Below are positions 37,389-47,424 of a DNA stretch of 64,000 nt, one piece after another; within the stretch, counting starts at the first letter, position 1; the number at the start of each line of letters is the position of its first letter. The stretch is from positions 186,001 through 250,000 of the forward strand of contig WGME01000017.1 of NCBI GenBank assembly GCA_016125225.1, read 5' to 3'. Origin of the DNA: a bacterium. Its GTDB lineage: Bacteria; Planctomycetota; Planctomycetia; Planctomycetales; Planctomycetaceae. The notes under the pieces are model-generated. The model saw only the letters and a program-made list of their open reading frames with translations, was not told the DNA's origin and searched no databases. Both the position numbers and the translations under genes were made by a program.

Positions 37389-38729
37389 ATGAAAGGCCGT
37401 CCCTTGTCTGTCAGCCCGTCCAGTTCTTCAGCCGCCTCATACCTCTCACGAGCCAGCAGCCCCTCTCAGGAACATGCGTTCCGCGGCGGTCCGCGCATCA
37501 CGGCGATTGAGACGTTGATCCCGCACGACTTGATGGCCGGCTTGGTGCTGCTGCGCATTCATACCGATGCGGGGACCGTGAATGGCACGCCGGTAATCGG
37601 GCACGGGGAGTCGTATTATCTACCGCATGCCGTGGCCGCGGTGTTGCACGACTGGATGTCTCGCCGACTGTTAGGGGCCGATGCGTTGGCCATCGAAAGC
37701 CACTGGCGATTTCTGTATGAGCGCTGTGCCTCGTTCGGCGGGACCGGAGCGGAATTGCGGGCGTTGTCAGCGATTGACGTCGCGTTGTGGGATATCATGG
37801 GGCAATTGCTCCAGCAACCGGTCTGGCGACTGCTGGGTGGCCCTGTTCGCGATCGGATTCCTGTTTACAACAGCAGCGGCGGCCCCTCTTACGGTCGCCG
37901 TCCGCCTAACTCTCCCGATGCCCAGGGTTGGCCCGGGCATGGTGACCCTGGCAAGCCCGGACCGCTGGAAGATAACTGGAAAAGCATTAACGCAGCCGGT
38001 GATCTTGCCGAAGAATTGATCGCTGAAGGCTATCGCGGGATGAAGCTCTGGCCGCTGGATCAGGCTTATCAGCACAATGGCGGGGCGTATCTCAGTCAGA
38101 CGGAGTTGCTCTCTTCGCTACGGCCGTTCCATGAGATTCGAGAACGGGTTGGTGATCGCATCGAATTGATGCTCGATGGCCATGGGTTCTTTGCACTCCC
38201 GGCTGCCATTCGAATCTGCGAAGCTTTGGCCGATGTTCGCCTGTTATGGGCTGAAGATGTCATGCGTCCCGATCACCTGCCTGCCTTGGCCACGTTGCGG
38301 CAACGAACAACGGTGCCATTGGCGATCAGTGAAATGCTGATCACGCGGGAAAGTTATCGGCAGGCATTGGAAGCCCACGCGGCCGACTATGTCATGGCTG
38401 ACCCCACCTGGGTCGGCGGAATCAGTGAGACCCGTCGCATTGCCGAACTGGCGCAGATTTATAACCTGCCCACACTGATGCATGACTGCACGGGGCCGTT
38501 GACGTTGTTCTCAGGATTGCATGTCGCCGCCGCAGTCCCGAATGTGATGTGGCAGGAAACTGTGAGGGCCCATATTCGCACGTTATATCCGTCACTCATC
38601 GATACCAATGTGGTCATTCAGAACGGTGCGGCGGAACTGCCCACGGAGCCCGGGTTAGGAACGCGGCTGCTACCCGAAATCTTCGATCCCGCTCACCCCG
38701 GCTATCGTCTGACACGATTGCCCACATAA
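37389..38729 (+). CDS. Enolase-superfamily enzyme, mannonate/gluconate dehydratase-like
   Basis: 446 residues from the ATG at 37389; the frame stays open much further upstream, but that part lies antisense to the divergent gene. A Ser/Ala-rich leader of about 35 residues precedes the capping domain (ITAIETLIPHDLMAGLVLLRIHTDAGTV). Barrel motifs: YRGMKLWPLDQ, Asp in MLDGHGFF, Glu in WAEDVMRPD, Glu in AISEMLI, Asp in YVMADPTWVGGISE and His-Asp in PTLMHDCTGPLT. The DGHG and EDVMRPD combination and an elongated loop (YGRRPPNSPDAQGWPGHGDPG) resemble sugar-acid dehydratases of the mannonate/gluconate group. It shares the 168-base regulatory region with the enolase-MFS operon, suggesting common control. 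Confidence 0.88.
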   Translation: MKGRPLSVSPSSSSAASYLSRASSPSQEHAFRGGPRITAIETLIPHDLMAGLVLLRIHTDAGTVNGTPVIGHGESYYLPHAVAAVLHDWMSRRLLGADALAIESHWRFLYERCASFGGTGAELRALSAIDVALWDIMGQLLQQPVWRLLGGPVRDRIPVYNSSGGPSYGRRPPNSPDAQGWPGHGDPGKPGPLEDNWKSINAAGDLAEELIAEGYRGMKLWPLDQAYQHNGGAYLSQTELLSSLRPFHEIRERVGDRIELMLDGHGFFALPAAIRICEALADVRLLWAEDVMRPDHLPALATLRQRTTVPLAISEMLITRESYRQALEAHAADYVMADPTWVGGISETRRIAELAQIYNLPTLMHDCTGPLTLFSGLHVAAAVPNVMWQETVRAHIRTLYPSLIDTNVVIQNGAAELPTEPGLGTRLLPEIFDPAHPGYRLTRLPT

Positions 38730-38789
38730 GGGGCTGCTCTCCGAAAATGCCCGTAAGGGTTGACCTGCTGCGTTACAATTGATCAGGGT

Positions 38790-41204
38790 ATGCGAACAAA
38801 CCCCTCTGATCTTGCCTCTCGTGACGCTGCTGGTGCCAGAATGAATGCCGAACCTCATGATTGCTGCTCTTCGACACACTCACTGCTGCCAGTCTTAACT
38901 TCGACTGCCCCCACCTCGACGGTAACAGACCCGGTGTGCGGCATGAGTGTCGATCCGCAAAAGGCACCGGCACAGGTCGCGCACAACGGGGCCACATATT
39001 ACTTTTGTTGTGAGCACTGCGCGGCAAAGTTCCGCAAAAGCCCGGAAACCTATTTGCAGAAAACGGGTGTCCAGCCCACTGTAACGGAACCTGCCCGTCC
39101 CGGTACCCGTTACACCTGCCCAATGCATCCGGAGGTTGTACAAGATGGCCCAGGATCGTGCCCATTGTGCGGCATGGCTTTGGAGCCTATGGAACCGACA
39201 CGCTCCGATGAACCCGATCCCGAGTTGCTGCAGATGCAACACCGCTTCTGGGTGGGGCTCTGGTTGACGTTGCCCGTCTTTGTGATCTCGATGGCCGGAA
39301 TGCTGCCGTTGGCCAGCATCTCTCGTTTTCTCCACGACAGCATGGCCACCTTGAATGGAGTACAACTCCTTCTGGCGACCCCAGTCGTCATTTGGTGCGG
39401 GGGGCCGTTCTTTCAACGCGCCTGGCAATCGATCAAGCACCGCAGTCCGAACATGTTCACTCTCATCGCTATCGGCGTGGGTGCCGCTTATGGCTACAGC
39501 GTCTTAGCGGCCGTGGCTCCCCGGCTCTTCCCAGTTGGCTTTCGAATGGCCAATGGTGCTATCGAAACCTATTTCGATAGTGCGACCGTCATCGTTGTGC
39601 TGGTCTTGCTCGGGCAGATTATGGAGTTGCGAGCGCGAGCCCAAACCGGAGCCGCAATCCGTGCCTTGTTGGAACTCACACCGGACACGGCCTGCTGGAT
39701 TCAAGCCGACGGTACAGAACTCGACGTTCCTGTGGAAGAGATTCACGCAGGCTACCAGATTCGCATCCGGCCCGGTGAGAAAATCCCGGTCGATGGTGTG
39801 GTCTGCGAAGGACGCAGCTCGGTCGATGAGTCGATGATCACCGGCGAGGCCATTCCGGTCGAAAAAGCCAACAGCGATACGGTTTCTGCTGGGACTGTTA
39901 ATGGGACTGGCATGCTCGTGATTACGGCTCAGCGCGTGGGGCAAGATACGTTGCTATCGCAGATCATTCGCCTTGTCAGCGAAGCCCAGCGCAGTCGGGC
40001 ACCGATTGAAACGGCAGTGAATCGAGTCGCGGCGGTCTTCGTCCCTGCGGTTCTGGTGGCCGCGGTCCTGACATTTGTGGGATGGGTGTGGTGGGGACCA
40101 TCTCCGGCCCTGGCAACCGCGCTCGTTCATACGGTGGCGGTATTGATCATTGCGTGTCCCTGTGCACTCGGACTCGCCACCCCGATGGCCATCATGGTGG
40201 GTACAGGTCGCGGCGCTTCCGCGGGCGTACTGTTTCGCGATGCGGAAGCTCTGGAAACCTTGCGGAAGGTCGATACGCTCGTCGTCGATAAAACCGGTAC
40301 CCTCACGGCTGGACGCCCCAAGTTAGTCACTTGTGAACCTCAGCCAGGATTTGAAGCGGAACAACTACTGGTTTGGGCCGCGAGCTTGGAACAGTCGAGC
40401 GAACATCCCTTGGCAAATGCCATCGTTCAAGAGGCTACGGAACGACAATTGAAATGGCCGCAGGTCGATCAGTTCGAATCGATCACCGGGCAGGGAATTC
40501 GCGGTCAAGTGGATGGTCATCCGGTGATGGTCGGCAGCCCATCCTGGCTAGCCTCCGAACAGATTGATCAGGAATCGGTGACCAGCCGTATGACGGAACT
40601 CCGCACTTCCGGGCAGACGGTGCTGCTGGTCGCTGTCGATGGGGCATTGGCCGGGTTGCTCGGTGTGACTGACCCCCTCAAGCCGACAACAGGTGGAGCA
40701 ATTTCGCAGTTGCACCAGTTGGGATTACGGATCGCGATGCTGACCGGAGACAATCGCACGACAGCCGAACACATTGCCCGGCAATTGAAAATCGATGAAG
40801 TTATCGCCGATGTCCGTCCCGATCAAAAACGCGAAGCGATCGTTCGTTGGCAAGATCAGGGTCAGGTCGTGGCGATGGCGGGTGACGGGATCAATGACGC
40901 ACCGGCTCTCGCTCAGGCCAACGTCGGGATTGCCATGGGAACCGGTACCGATGTCGCGATGGAAAGTGCCGGTGTTACGCTGGTCAAAGGGGATCTCACG
41001 GGAATCGTGCGAGCCATTCAACTCAGCCAAGCCACCACACGCGTCTTATGGCAGAACCTATTTCTGGCCTTCGCCTATAACAGCATCTGCGTTCCACTGG
41101 CCGCCTTTGGTCTGGTAAACCCCATGTGGGCCAGCGCCGCGATGAGCCTGAGTTCCATCAGCGTGATTGCCAACTCACTCCGTCTGCGACGGCTGTCACT
41201 GTAG
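38790..41204 (+). CDS. copA: Copper(I)-translocating P1B-type ATPase with YHS and heavy-metal-binding domains
   Basis: 804 residues from the ATG at 38790; an ATG at 38841 is an alternative. In place of the usual N-terminal HMA domain it has a His/Cys-containing stretch, a YHS domain at about 46-90 ([23 protein letters not shown]) and a heavy-metal-binding domain at about 107-134 ([19 protein letters not shown]). About eight membrane helices follow. The transport site is C456-P-C458 ([12 protein letters not shown]). D500 in DKTGTLT is phosphorylated, SSEHPLA is the ATP-binding HP motif, and [13 protein letters not shown] is the hinge. FAYNSIC and [10 protein letters not shown] in the last helices match the Cu(I) (P1B-1) signature. 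It should export Cu(I) or Ag(I) from the cytoplasm. Confidence 0.92.
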   Translation: MRTNPSDLASRDAAGARMNAEPHDCCSSTHSLLPVLTSTAPTSTVTDPVCGMSVDPQKAPAQVAHNGATYYFCCEHCAAKFRKSPETYLQKTGVQPTVTEPARPGTRYTCPMHPEVVQDGPGSCPLCGMALEPMEPTRSDEPDPELLQMQHRFWVGLWLTLPVFVISMAGMLPLASISRFLHDSMATLNGVQLLLATPVVIWCGGPFFQRAWQSIKHRSPNMFTLIAIGVGAAYGYSVLAAVAPRLFPVGFRMANGAIETYFDSATVIVVLVLLGQIMELRARAQTGAAIRALLELTPDTACWIQADGTELDVPVEEIHAGYQIRIRPGEKIPVDGVVCEGRSSVDESMITGEAIPVEKANSDTVSAGTVNGTGMLVITAQRVGQDTLLSQIIRLVSEAQRSRAPIETAVNRVAAVFVPAVLVAAVLTFVGWVWWGPSPALATALVHTVAVLIIACPCALGLATPMAIMVGTGRGASAGVLFRDAEALETLRKVDTLVVDKTGTLTAGRPKLVTCEPQPGFEAEQLLVWAASLEQSSEHPLANAIVQEATERQLKWPQVDQFESITGQGIRGQVDGHPVMVGSPSWLASEQIDQESVTSRMTELRTSGQTVLLVAVDGALAGLLGVTDPLKPTTGGAISQLHQLGLRIAMLTGDNRTTAEHIARQLKIDEVIADVRPDQKREAIVRWQDQGQVVAMAGDGINDAPALAQANVGIAMGTGTDVAMESAGVTLVKGDLTGIVRAIQLSQATTRVLWQNLFLAFAYNSICVPLAAFGLVNPMWASAAMSLSSISVIANSLRLRRLSL

Positions 41205-41406
41205 TCGAATGATCAACTGAGCACCGAAAAGAGTTGGATCGAGCCGCATGCTCCAGACCATTTCACATACCGAAAACACACAAGTGCGTTCTTCCGGCGG
41301 CCACGGTCTTATACGAAATGCCTGGAGATTTCAGGACTAGTTTGTCAGGCCTAAACCGTTGCGGAGATCCTATCACAGAGCAGCCATTGGCATCAGTGTG
41401 GCTCAC

Positions 41407-42459
41407 TCAGTTGGCAACCCAGGTTCGCACGGAGCCATCGAGGCTGCCTGAAACGATCAGCGGTTGCGTGGGATGGTACGCCAGTGTGCGAACCGGTCCC
41501 GTGTGACCAGTGAATTCGCGAACCATTGTTCCCTGGCGGATATCCCACACGCGGATGATTTCATCAAATCCGCCAGTAATCAATTGGCTATCGTCGGGAG
41601 AGAAGCAGAGGGCCAGGCAACTCAAATCGTCTGCCGACGTTTGCCAGACTTTCTCACCAGTCACGGATTCCCAGAGCTTGACAGCCCCCTCGTCATCAGC
41701 CGTTGCCAGCAGCTTGCCGTCGTGTGACCAGCAGAGTTGGCTGATCCGGGGACCGTAGGTAGAAACCGTCTTCACAATGCGATTTTCATGCAGATCCCAG
41801 AAGACAATCCGCGAGTGATCTGTGCTGAGAGCTAACTGGGATGCATCATCGGATAAACGGATGGTCTCATGTCGGCCGGGCATTTCGACATACTGCTCGT
41901 CGAACTGTTCGCCATTCCATTTCCAGACGAGGAACCCGCCTTCGTGCATCATGCCCACGACAGTGTTCCCATCCATGGAGACATCAACAGAAGGGAAGGA
42001 CTTTCGGTCAACACGACCGTCATGGAACACCATGGCTTGTTCATTGCGGAAGATCATCAATCGGCCGAGGCTATCCGCGATGGCTGTTGTGATTGACTCC
42101 TCACCATTACGTGCCACATCACACGGACCGATCGTCCGCGAAAGTGGGTTGCGGCGTTCCGAGATGGAATCCAGATCAAGTTCGGTCACGCCCTCGTGCA
42201 GACCGTGCATCCAGAAGCGCTGATCGTGGCCGGCAAATCCCAGATTGTAAACTGGTGCTGAACATTCGACGGTCGCGGCCTGCTTGGCCTGTGGATTCAT
42301 CTTCTGCAGACCGGCCGAAATCATACCGAGCAGAACAACGACACCTGCGATTTCGCGAAGGTATTCGAGGAAGAAGACCCCGCGTCGAGGATGACTTGTA
42401 AGTGGGCTGTGGGCCGTACGGCGAGAGAACACGATCATAATGCTTTGGACTCCGTCCAT
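41407..42459 (-). CDS. Membrane-anchored WD40 beta-propeller protein A
   Basis: 350 residues. A single transmembrane segment near residues 28-50 (FFLEYLREIAGVVVLLGMISAGLQ) follows a positively charged N-terminus, so the propeller should face the periplasm. The rest is WD40-type blades; the last ones are clearest: KLLATADDEGAVKLWES, SQLITGGFDEIIRVWDIRQG and PLIVSGSLDGSVRTWVAN, each ending in the GH-x-D-x-x-W pattern with variations. The N-terminal blade APVYNLGFAGHDQRFWMHG matches SPIYQVGFVGETGQIWVHS in the neighbour at 43016-44119, as does the whole layout, so the two are paralogues. The start may be seven codons later. No enzymatic domain is present; a protein-binding scaffold is likely. Confidence 0.85.
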   Translation of the reverse strand: MDGVQSIMIVFSRRTAHSPLTSHPRRGVFFLEYLREIAGVVVLLGMISAGLQKMNPQAKQAATVECSAPVYNLGFAGHDQRFWMHGLHEGVTELDLDSISERRNPLSRTIGPCDVARNGEESITTAIADSLGRLMIFRNEQAMVFHDGRVDRKSFPSVDVSMDGNTVVGMMHEGGFLVWKWNGEQFDEQYVEMPGRHETIRLSDDASQLALSTDHSRIVFWDLHENRIVKTVSTYGPRISQLCWSHDGKLLATADDEGAVKLWESVTGEKVWQTSADDLSCLALCFSPDDSQLITGGFDEIIRVWDIRQGTMVREFTGHTGPVRTLAYHPTQPLIVSGSLDGSVRTWVAN

Positions 42460-43015
42460 CTCTTCGAACAGTCGGGCATCCTGCTGCGCGCAGAATCCCT
42501 GTAGGAATCAGACAGGCCAAAGACCTGCTGAGACATTAGTTCCATCTGTCAGTTACGAAATCATGGAGGTCAAACATGGAGGGAGCCGGATACAGCACTC
42601 GCATGCCATACCAAGCCAAACAGGCAGGATCACTCACATCCATGACAGATGCGTTGATCATTCAGGCGGGAAGACACAAAAACACCGATAAAAAATCTTG
42701 CCGTGATTGTGTGCCACTTCGCGGCACAGAGCCTGAGACCGGCAATTGAAAATCCTAATAAGCAATCGCGATGCCAAACGGTGACGGCTCACAGAATCCT
42801 CTTCGAAGCACGCTGGTGGATTTCAGTCGAAGAGAGGGCGAAAGGGGGCGAAAAAGCACTGCAAATCAGTAGATATCTCTAGTGCGATTTCCGGCGGGAG
42901 AGGGAGTCCAAAGGAATTGTCATTTTGATATTCCCCAGCGTGACCAGGTCGATTTGCTGCCGAAATCAGCAGCCTTCGCGCCAAGGTTAGGCTGAGTGCA
43001 GGTGCTGTTGAGTTT
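42460..43015. other. Intergenic stretch between the two WD40 genes
   Basis: About 555 bases without a credible gene. A small hairpin lies at 42710-42728 (stem TGTGCC/GGCACA, 7-base loop) but has no T-tract. The right half is purine-rich (AGAGAGGGCGAAAGGGGGCGAAAAAG around 42830). The separate spacing suggests the downstream gene has its own promoter, which I could not locate with confidence. Confidence 0.5.
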
Positions 43016-44119
43016 TCACCTCGTTCGGAATTCCTGAGCGTGAGAATTCATTGGCACAAGGGAATTTTGATTCGTGACCAACCATCTCTGCAATTGCCCG
43101 TCGAGGCTGGCAGATATCAATTGATTGCCCGTCGGATTGAAGCTCAACGCGCGGATCGCAGCGGAATGGGCTATGCCTACCCCTGCGAGTTCTCCTGAGT
43201 TTGCATGCCAGACGGTGACTTGCTGATCAAACCCGCCGACGGCAATCAGATCCCCCATCGGGGAGTACACAATCGTCAATGGGCCGACCGATTCGACCTT
43301 CTGTTCCCACAACATATCGCCGGTTATTCGGTTCCATAATCGCAGCACGCCATCCTCGCCGCAGGTTGCCAGACGTTGGGAGTCGGGAGACCAGGCCATG
43401 CCAGCGATCCGTTTTTTGTGAGGTGCAAGCCTCTGAATTTCGACTTCTCGGTTCGTATCCCACAACAACAGTTCATTCAGATTCAACGTGATCGCCAGAT
43501 AATCGCCATCTGGCGACACGCGGATAAGTTGGTGGTCTCCCGGAATTGAGAATTCCCTTTGTCGAAATTCGTGGCCGTCCCATTTCCACTGCTGAATCGT
43601 ATCGTTCTGATTCAGGGCATAAGCCGTCTCGCCATGGGCAGAGACACAGACATCAATAATGGATTTTGCGATCCAGGGGGCATCGAAGTACGTGTGTACT
43701 TTTGAGCCGCGAGCCAACATAAATCGCCCGAGATGGTCGCCCGTGATTGTGGTTGGCAAGGAACCCGACGAGCGGGCCACACGGCAGCCTGGAGCAAGTT
43801 TTGGAAAAGGGAGCGGTTCGCCCAATTCCGATATGAGCTGCGGTGTAGAATCCGCTGCCAATTCACGGATTCCGCTATCTCGCGAGTGAACCCATATCTG
43901 CCCGGTCTCTCCGACAAACCCGACCTGATAGATCGGTGAGTCATGACGACGCGCCGTGGACGATTCTGGCTCGGAAACAGAGACCATACCGAAGCCGAGC
44001 AGCACAGTCAGCAGGACGCCACCTACCACCAGCAACTCTTTGAGATAGTCCAATGCGAGCAAACCAGCTCGCGCGGTTGTCTGGTACGAATGCTCCGATG
44101 ACTTTCGGTAGGCTTGCAT
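43016..44119 (-). CDS. Membrane-anchored WD40 beta-propeller protein B (paralogue of A)
   Basis: 367 residues with the same plan as protein A: a charged N-terminus, one transmembrane helix near 25-47 (YLKELLVVGGVLLTVLLGFGMV), then about seven WD40 blades. Clear blades include RLATCGEDGVLRLWNRITG, DLIAVGGFDQQVTVWHANSG and NQLISASLDGQLQRWLV. The central sequence IQQWKWDGHEFRQREFSIPGDHQLIRVSPDGDYLAIT lines up with FLVWKWNGEQFDEQYVEMPGRHETIRLSDDASQLALS in A, including the spacing. The pair therefore arose by tandem duplication and then diverged. The propeller is predicted to be periplasmic. The role is unknown; the neighbours (copper ATPase and rhomboid protease) give no firm clue. Confidence 0.87.
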   Translation of the reverse strand: MQAYRKSSEHSYQTTARAGLLALDYLKELLVVGGVLLTVLLGFGMVSVSEPESSTARRHDSPIYQVGFVGETGQIWVHSRDSGIRELAADSTPQLISELGEPLPFPKLAPGCRVARSSGSLPTTITGDHLGRFMLARGSKVHTYFDAPWIAKSIIDVCVSAHGETAYALNQNDTIQQWKWDGHEFRQREFSIPGDHQLIRVSPDGDYLAITLNLNELLLWDTNREVEIQRLAPHKKRIAGMAWSPDSQRLATCGEDGVLRLWNRITGDMLWEQKVESVGPLTIVYSPMGDLIAVGGFDQQVTVWHANSGELAGVGIAHSAAIRALSFNPTGNQLISASLDGQLQRWLVTNQNSLVPMNSHAQEFRTR

Positions 44120-44343
44120 CTGACAATCTCCTGCAGGTCAACCGGGTCAGTTCCTTCTGCGGAGAGGTCGTGAAGATGTTACGAATCACGCAGGAAAACC
44201 TCCGCGATACGCTCAGCGTTCAGCTTTGTTGCACCAGCCGATTCTCAGGCCTGCCACATCCCGACAGAATTTGACATCGCGATGGCATCGAACTGCCGCG
44301 TCGTTACCGGTACGCTGTAGCCCCACAGAGATAAAGGCCCTCC

Positions 44344-45102
44344 ATGATTCCGCTGCGCGACGACATTCCCACGCATTCCGTACCAGTTGTGAACTACGCA
44401 TTGATTGTCGCGTGCGTGATCGTTTTCCTCTTCGAGTTCGCTGCTCCGGACGGAGGGCAGGACATCATTTTTGGTTATGGGATGGTCCCGGCCCGTGTCA
44501 CGGGTCGCCCTGTGGAATCACGTCTGATCGAGGACGGCCAACCCGCTCCGCCACCGGCCATCGCTCCTTGGATGACACTCTTCACCTGCATGTTTCTGCA
44601 TGGCGGCGTGATGCACATCGTGGGCAACATGCTGTTTCTGTATATCTTTGGAGACAATGTCGAAGACCATTATGGTCATCTGGGCTATCTACTGATGTAT
44701 CTAGGGTGCGGACTGGCGGCCGGATTGCTGCATCTGTTGTCAGCTCCCGGATCGGAGGTTCCCACGGTCGGGGCCAGCGGTGCGATTGCCGGGGTGATGG
44801 GGGCGTACTTTGTCATGTTTCGCCATGCCCGCGTGATGACGTTAATCCCGCTCGGGATCTTTACACAGATCGTGGCGATTCCGGCCCCCTTCTTTCTGGG
44901 GGTCTGGTTTGTGATGCAACTGGCTTCCGCCACCGGCGATTCCGCGATGACGGAAGGAGTGGCCTTCTGGGCTCATGTCGGCGGGTTTGTCGCAGGTCTC
45001 GGCGGCACGTGGTTGCTTTGCCGGGCCGGTTTGCTGACCGTCAATCGGCCTCCGCAATATCAGATACCAGCCTGGCAACGTCGGCAGTTGCCCTGGCGTT
45101 AA
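44344..45102 (+). CDS. Rhomboid family intramembrane serine protease
   Basis: 252 residues, start ATG with AAAGG upstream. Six membrane helices are predicted. The catalytic serine is S145 in VGASGAIAGVMGAYF and the catalytic histidine H211 in AFWAHVGGFVAG. HGGVMHIVGNMLFLYIFGDNVED matches the conserved loop with the oxyanion-type His/Asn, and MTLFTCMFLHGG is the usual lead-in. It cleaves single-span membrane proteins inside the inner membrane. The WD40 proteins on its left are single-span and might be substrates, but that is only a guess from proximity. The same region is also open in another frame (44226-45152), which is a shadow. Confidence 0.93.
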   Translation: MIPLRDDIPTHSVPVVNYALIVACVIVFLFEFAAPDGGQDIIFGYGMVPARVTGRPVESRLIEDGQPAPPPAIAPWMTLFTCMFLHGGVMHIVGNMLFLYIFGDNVEDHYGHLGYLLMYLGCGLAAGLLHLLSAPGSEVPTVGASGAIAGVMGAYFVMFRHARVMTLIPLGIFTQIVAIPAPFFLGVWFVMQLASATGDSAMTEGVAFWAHVGGFVAGLGGTWLLCRAGLLTVNRPPQYQIPAWQRRQLPWR

Positions 45103-45132
45103 TCTCATCTGTCTTCAGTGAGTTTGTCCACG

Positions 45133-46098
45133 ATGCCCTACCCGCAATTTGATCGCTGTCAACTCAAGATCCTGCCGCTGATGGACCGGGTGCACGACAT
45201 CCGCCGCGATGGCATTCGCATCGATCCGCAGGGGCCACGCGTGCCGTTCAGTCATCCGGCGATCCCGGAACTGGCGGATGCCATTGTGAGTGCCTATCGC
45301 CACAGTCGTGCGGTGGTCTTCATTTGTGGTGCGCATGTTCTGCGGCAGGGGAATGCACCGCTGCTGATCGATCTGATGGAACGCGGTGTCCTCAGCCACC
45401 TGGCACTCAATGGGGCTGGTGCGATTCACGACTTCGAACTGGCGATGATTGGCCAGACTTGTGAAAGCGTGGCCCGCTACGTCCGTGAAGGACAGTTTGG
45501 CCTCTGGCAGGAAACGTCGCGACTCAATGATGCCGTCAATGCTGGGGCGAAACTCGGCCTGGGTTTTGGCGAAGCGGTCGGCAAGGTGATCGAAGAGGAA
45601 CTGTTTCCGTACCGTGATACCAGTGTGCTGGCCGCGGCCTATCGCCTGAAAGTCCCCGTAACGATCCATGTCTCCATCGGGCAGGACATTCTGCACGAGC
45701 ATCCCAACTTTGACGGGGCCGCCACGGGGCAGGCGTCGTACACCGATTTTCTGATTTTCACGGAAACCATCCGACGGCTAGAAGGGGGCGCGATGCTGAA
45801 TATCGGTTCGGCGGTGATGGGCCCCGAGGTGTATCTCAAGGCGTTGGCCATGGCGCGGAATGTGGCCCATCAGAACGGGGAACACATCCGGCATTTTATG
45901 ACCGCCGTTTTCGATCTACCGGAACTGGGGACCGATTTGACTCACGAAGCCCCCAAGAACGATCCCCGTTACTATTTCCGGCCGTTCAAAACCATTCTGG
46001 TTCGAACTGTCGCCGATGGGGGAAAAAGCCATTATGTGCAAGGTGATCACAAGCAGACGGTTCCGGCCCTGTATGACGCCATTCTGGAGCGGTTATAA
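45133..46098 (+). CDS. Conserved protein of uncertain function, possible deoxyhypusine-synthase-like fold
   Basis: 321 residues from the ATG at 45133. Glycine-rich nucleotide-binding-like segments are visible: VVFICGAHVLRQGNAP, LALNGAGAIHDFELAMIGQ, GGAMLNIGSAVMGPEVYLKALAMARN and VADGGKSHYVQGDHKQTVP. The order and spacing recall the NAD-binding fold of deoxyhypusine synthase, whose equivalents include a TTAGGVEEDL-type loop, but the catalytic lysine region is not convincingly matched. VTIHVSIGQDILHEHPNFDG is distinctive and holds likely metal-binding or acid-base His/Glu/Asp. I do not know its reaction. It sits about 30 bases after the rhomboid gene and 200 before hisC, and may be cotranscribed with the former. 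Confidence 0.65.
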   Translation: MPYPQFDRCQLKILPLMDRVHDIRRDGIRIDPQGPRVPFSHPAIPELADAIVSAYRHSRAVVFICGAHVLRQGNAPLLIDLMERGVLSHLALNGAGAIHDFELAMIGQTCESVARYVREGQFGLWQETSRLNDAVNAGAKLGLGFGEAVGKVIEEELFPYRDTSVLAAAYRLKVPVTIHVSIGQDILHEHPNFDGAATGQASYTDFLIFTETIRRLEGGAMLNIGSAVMGPEVYLKALAMARNVAHQNGEHIRHFMTAVFDLPELGTDLTHEAPKNDPRYYFRPFKTILVRTVADGGKSHYVQGDHKQTVPALYDAILERL

Positions 46099-46298
46099 CG
46101 GAGAATTCGGCCCCACAATCGGTGAACGGGCGGCTGAAGTGGCGATGGGACGGCAACTCACCTAGGATACGTGCGGAGACGGCAACGTTCTCGGCAATTC
46201 GGTGAACCCACCGTGTTGTCGTCACGTCTGTCTACCGCAGTTATTGCAACATTTCGATTCGCCACGTAGCGACGCAGGCAGGATTTCCTCACGGCATC

Positions 46299-47375
46299 AT
46301 GAGTTTCTTTCGACCGAATATCGACCGTCTGGCGGGGTATACCCCCGGTGAGCAGCCACAAGACACGGGCTGGGTCAAGCTCAATACGAATGAGAATCCC
46401 TATCCACCATCGCCTCATGTGGTCGAGGCGATTACGCAGGCCGCACAGGGACGACTGAATCTCTATCCCGACCCGTTGGGGACGGCCTTTCGTAAAGCCG
46501 CCGCCGAGGTCTTCCAGGTGGAACCCGACTGGATTCTGCCGGGCAATGGCAGCGACGAAAACCTGACGATTCTGATCCGTGCCTTTGCCGACACCAGCGA
46601 TCAGGTGGTCTATCCGTACCCGAGCTACATTCTGTACGAGACGCTAGCTGACATTCAGGGAGCTGCCCATTCCCGGATTCCACTGAATGCCGACTGGTCA
46701 TGGAATTTTACTGCCGCCGCTCCGTTGATCGACCGTGCGAAGTTGCTACTGGTTCCAAATCCGAATTCGCCATCCGGCAATCGCTGGTCGGATGAGACCA
46801 TTCTGCGTGCGGTGCCACCACGAGGCATTCTCGTCCTGGACGAAGCCTACGGTGACTTCGCCGACCAGCCGCATCGTGCCCAACTGCTGCGGTCGGACAA
46901 GAGGCATCAGATTGTCATCACCCGCACCTTCAGCAAGTCGTACAGCCTCGCTGGCATCCGCTTTGGGTTTGCGATTGCTCACCCCGATGTCATCGCCGGC
47001 ATGCGGAAGGTCAAAGACAGCTACAACTGCGACAGCTTATCGTTGGCGGCGGCCACCGCGGCTATGAAAGATCAAGCCTGGATGCAGCAGAATGTGGAAC
47101 GCATCCGGGCGACGCGGCAACGGTTGGCCGACGAACTGGCGAAGCTCGGGTTCCTGGTCACGCCCAGCCAGGCCAATTTTGTCTGGACAACGCATCGTGA
47201 CCGGGCCTCGCGCGAACTGTATCTGTCCTTGAAAGCCCGCAAGATTCTCGTTCGGTTCATGGTTTACCACGACGTTCCCTGGGCTGCTAATCAAACACTG
47301 GAAGGCCTGCGGATCACCATTGGGACCGACGCGGAAATCGATCAGTTGCTGGCCACTTTGCGTGAAATCCTCTAG
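46299..47375 (+). CDS. hisC: Histidinol-phosphate aminotransferase
   Basis: 358 residues, the normal size. It is a class I/II PLP aminotransferase: [13 protein letters not shown] at the N-terminus is the HisC substrate-binding signature, followed by [17 protein letters not shown] (phosphate-binding loop), [18 protein letters not shown] with the PLP-ring Asp, and the Schiff-base lysine K213 in [16 protein letters not shown]. The C-terminal Arg in GLRITIGT binds the carboxylate. It converts imidazole-acetol phosphate and glutamate to histidinol phosphate. hisB starts 49 bases after its stop, so two consecutive steps of histidine synthesis are encoded together. No other his genes are in view. 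Confidence 0.95.
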   Translation: MSFFRPNIDRLAGYTPGEQPQDTGWVKLNTNENPYPPSPHVVEAITQAAQGRLNLYPDPLGTAFRKAAAEVFQVEPDWILPGNGSDENLTILIRAFADTSDQVVYPYPSYILYETLADIQGAAHSRIPLNADWSWNFTAAAPLIDRAKLLLVPNPNSPSGNRWSDETILRAVPPRGILVLDEAYGDFADQPHRAQLLRSDKRHQIVITRTFSKSYSLAGIRFGFAIAHPDVIAGMRKVKDSYNCDSLSLAAATAAMKDQAWMQQNVERIRATRQRLADELAKLGFLVTPSQANFVWTTHRDRASRELYLSLKARKILVRFMVYHDVPWAANQTLEGLRITIGTDAEIDQLLATLREIL

Positions 47376-47424
47376 TCATCGGTCTGCGTGCATCGCTCGA
47401 CTACTCTTTGAAACATCGAACATC

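Noticed and set aside
44226-45152. A 308-residue plus-strand frame overlapping the rhomboid gene
   Set aside because: It is the shifted frame of the rhomboid protease; the Ser/His catalytic motifs and ribosome site belong to the frame starting at 44344.
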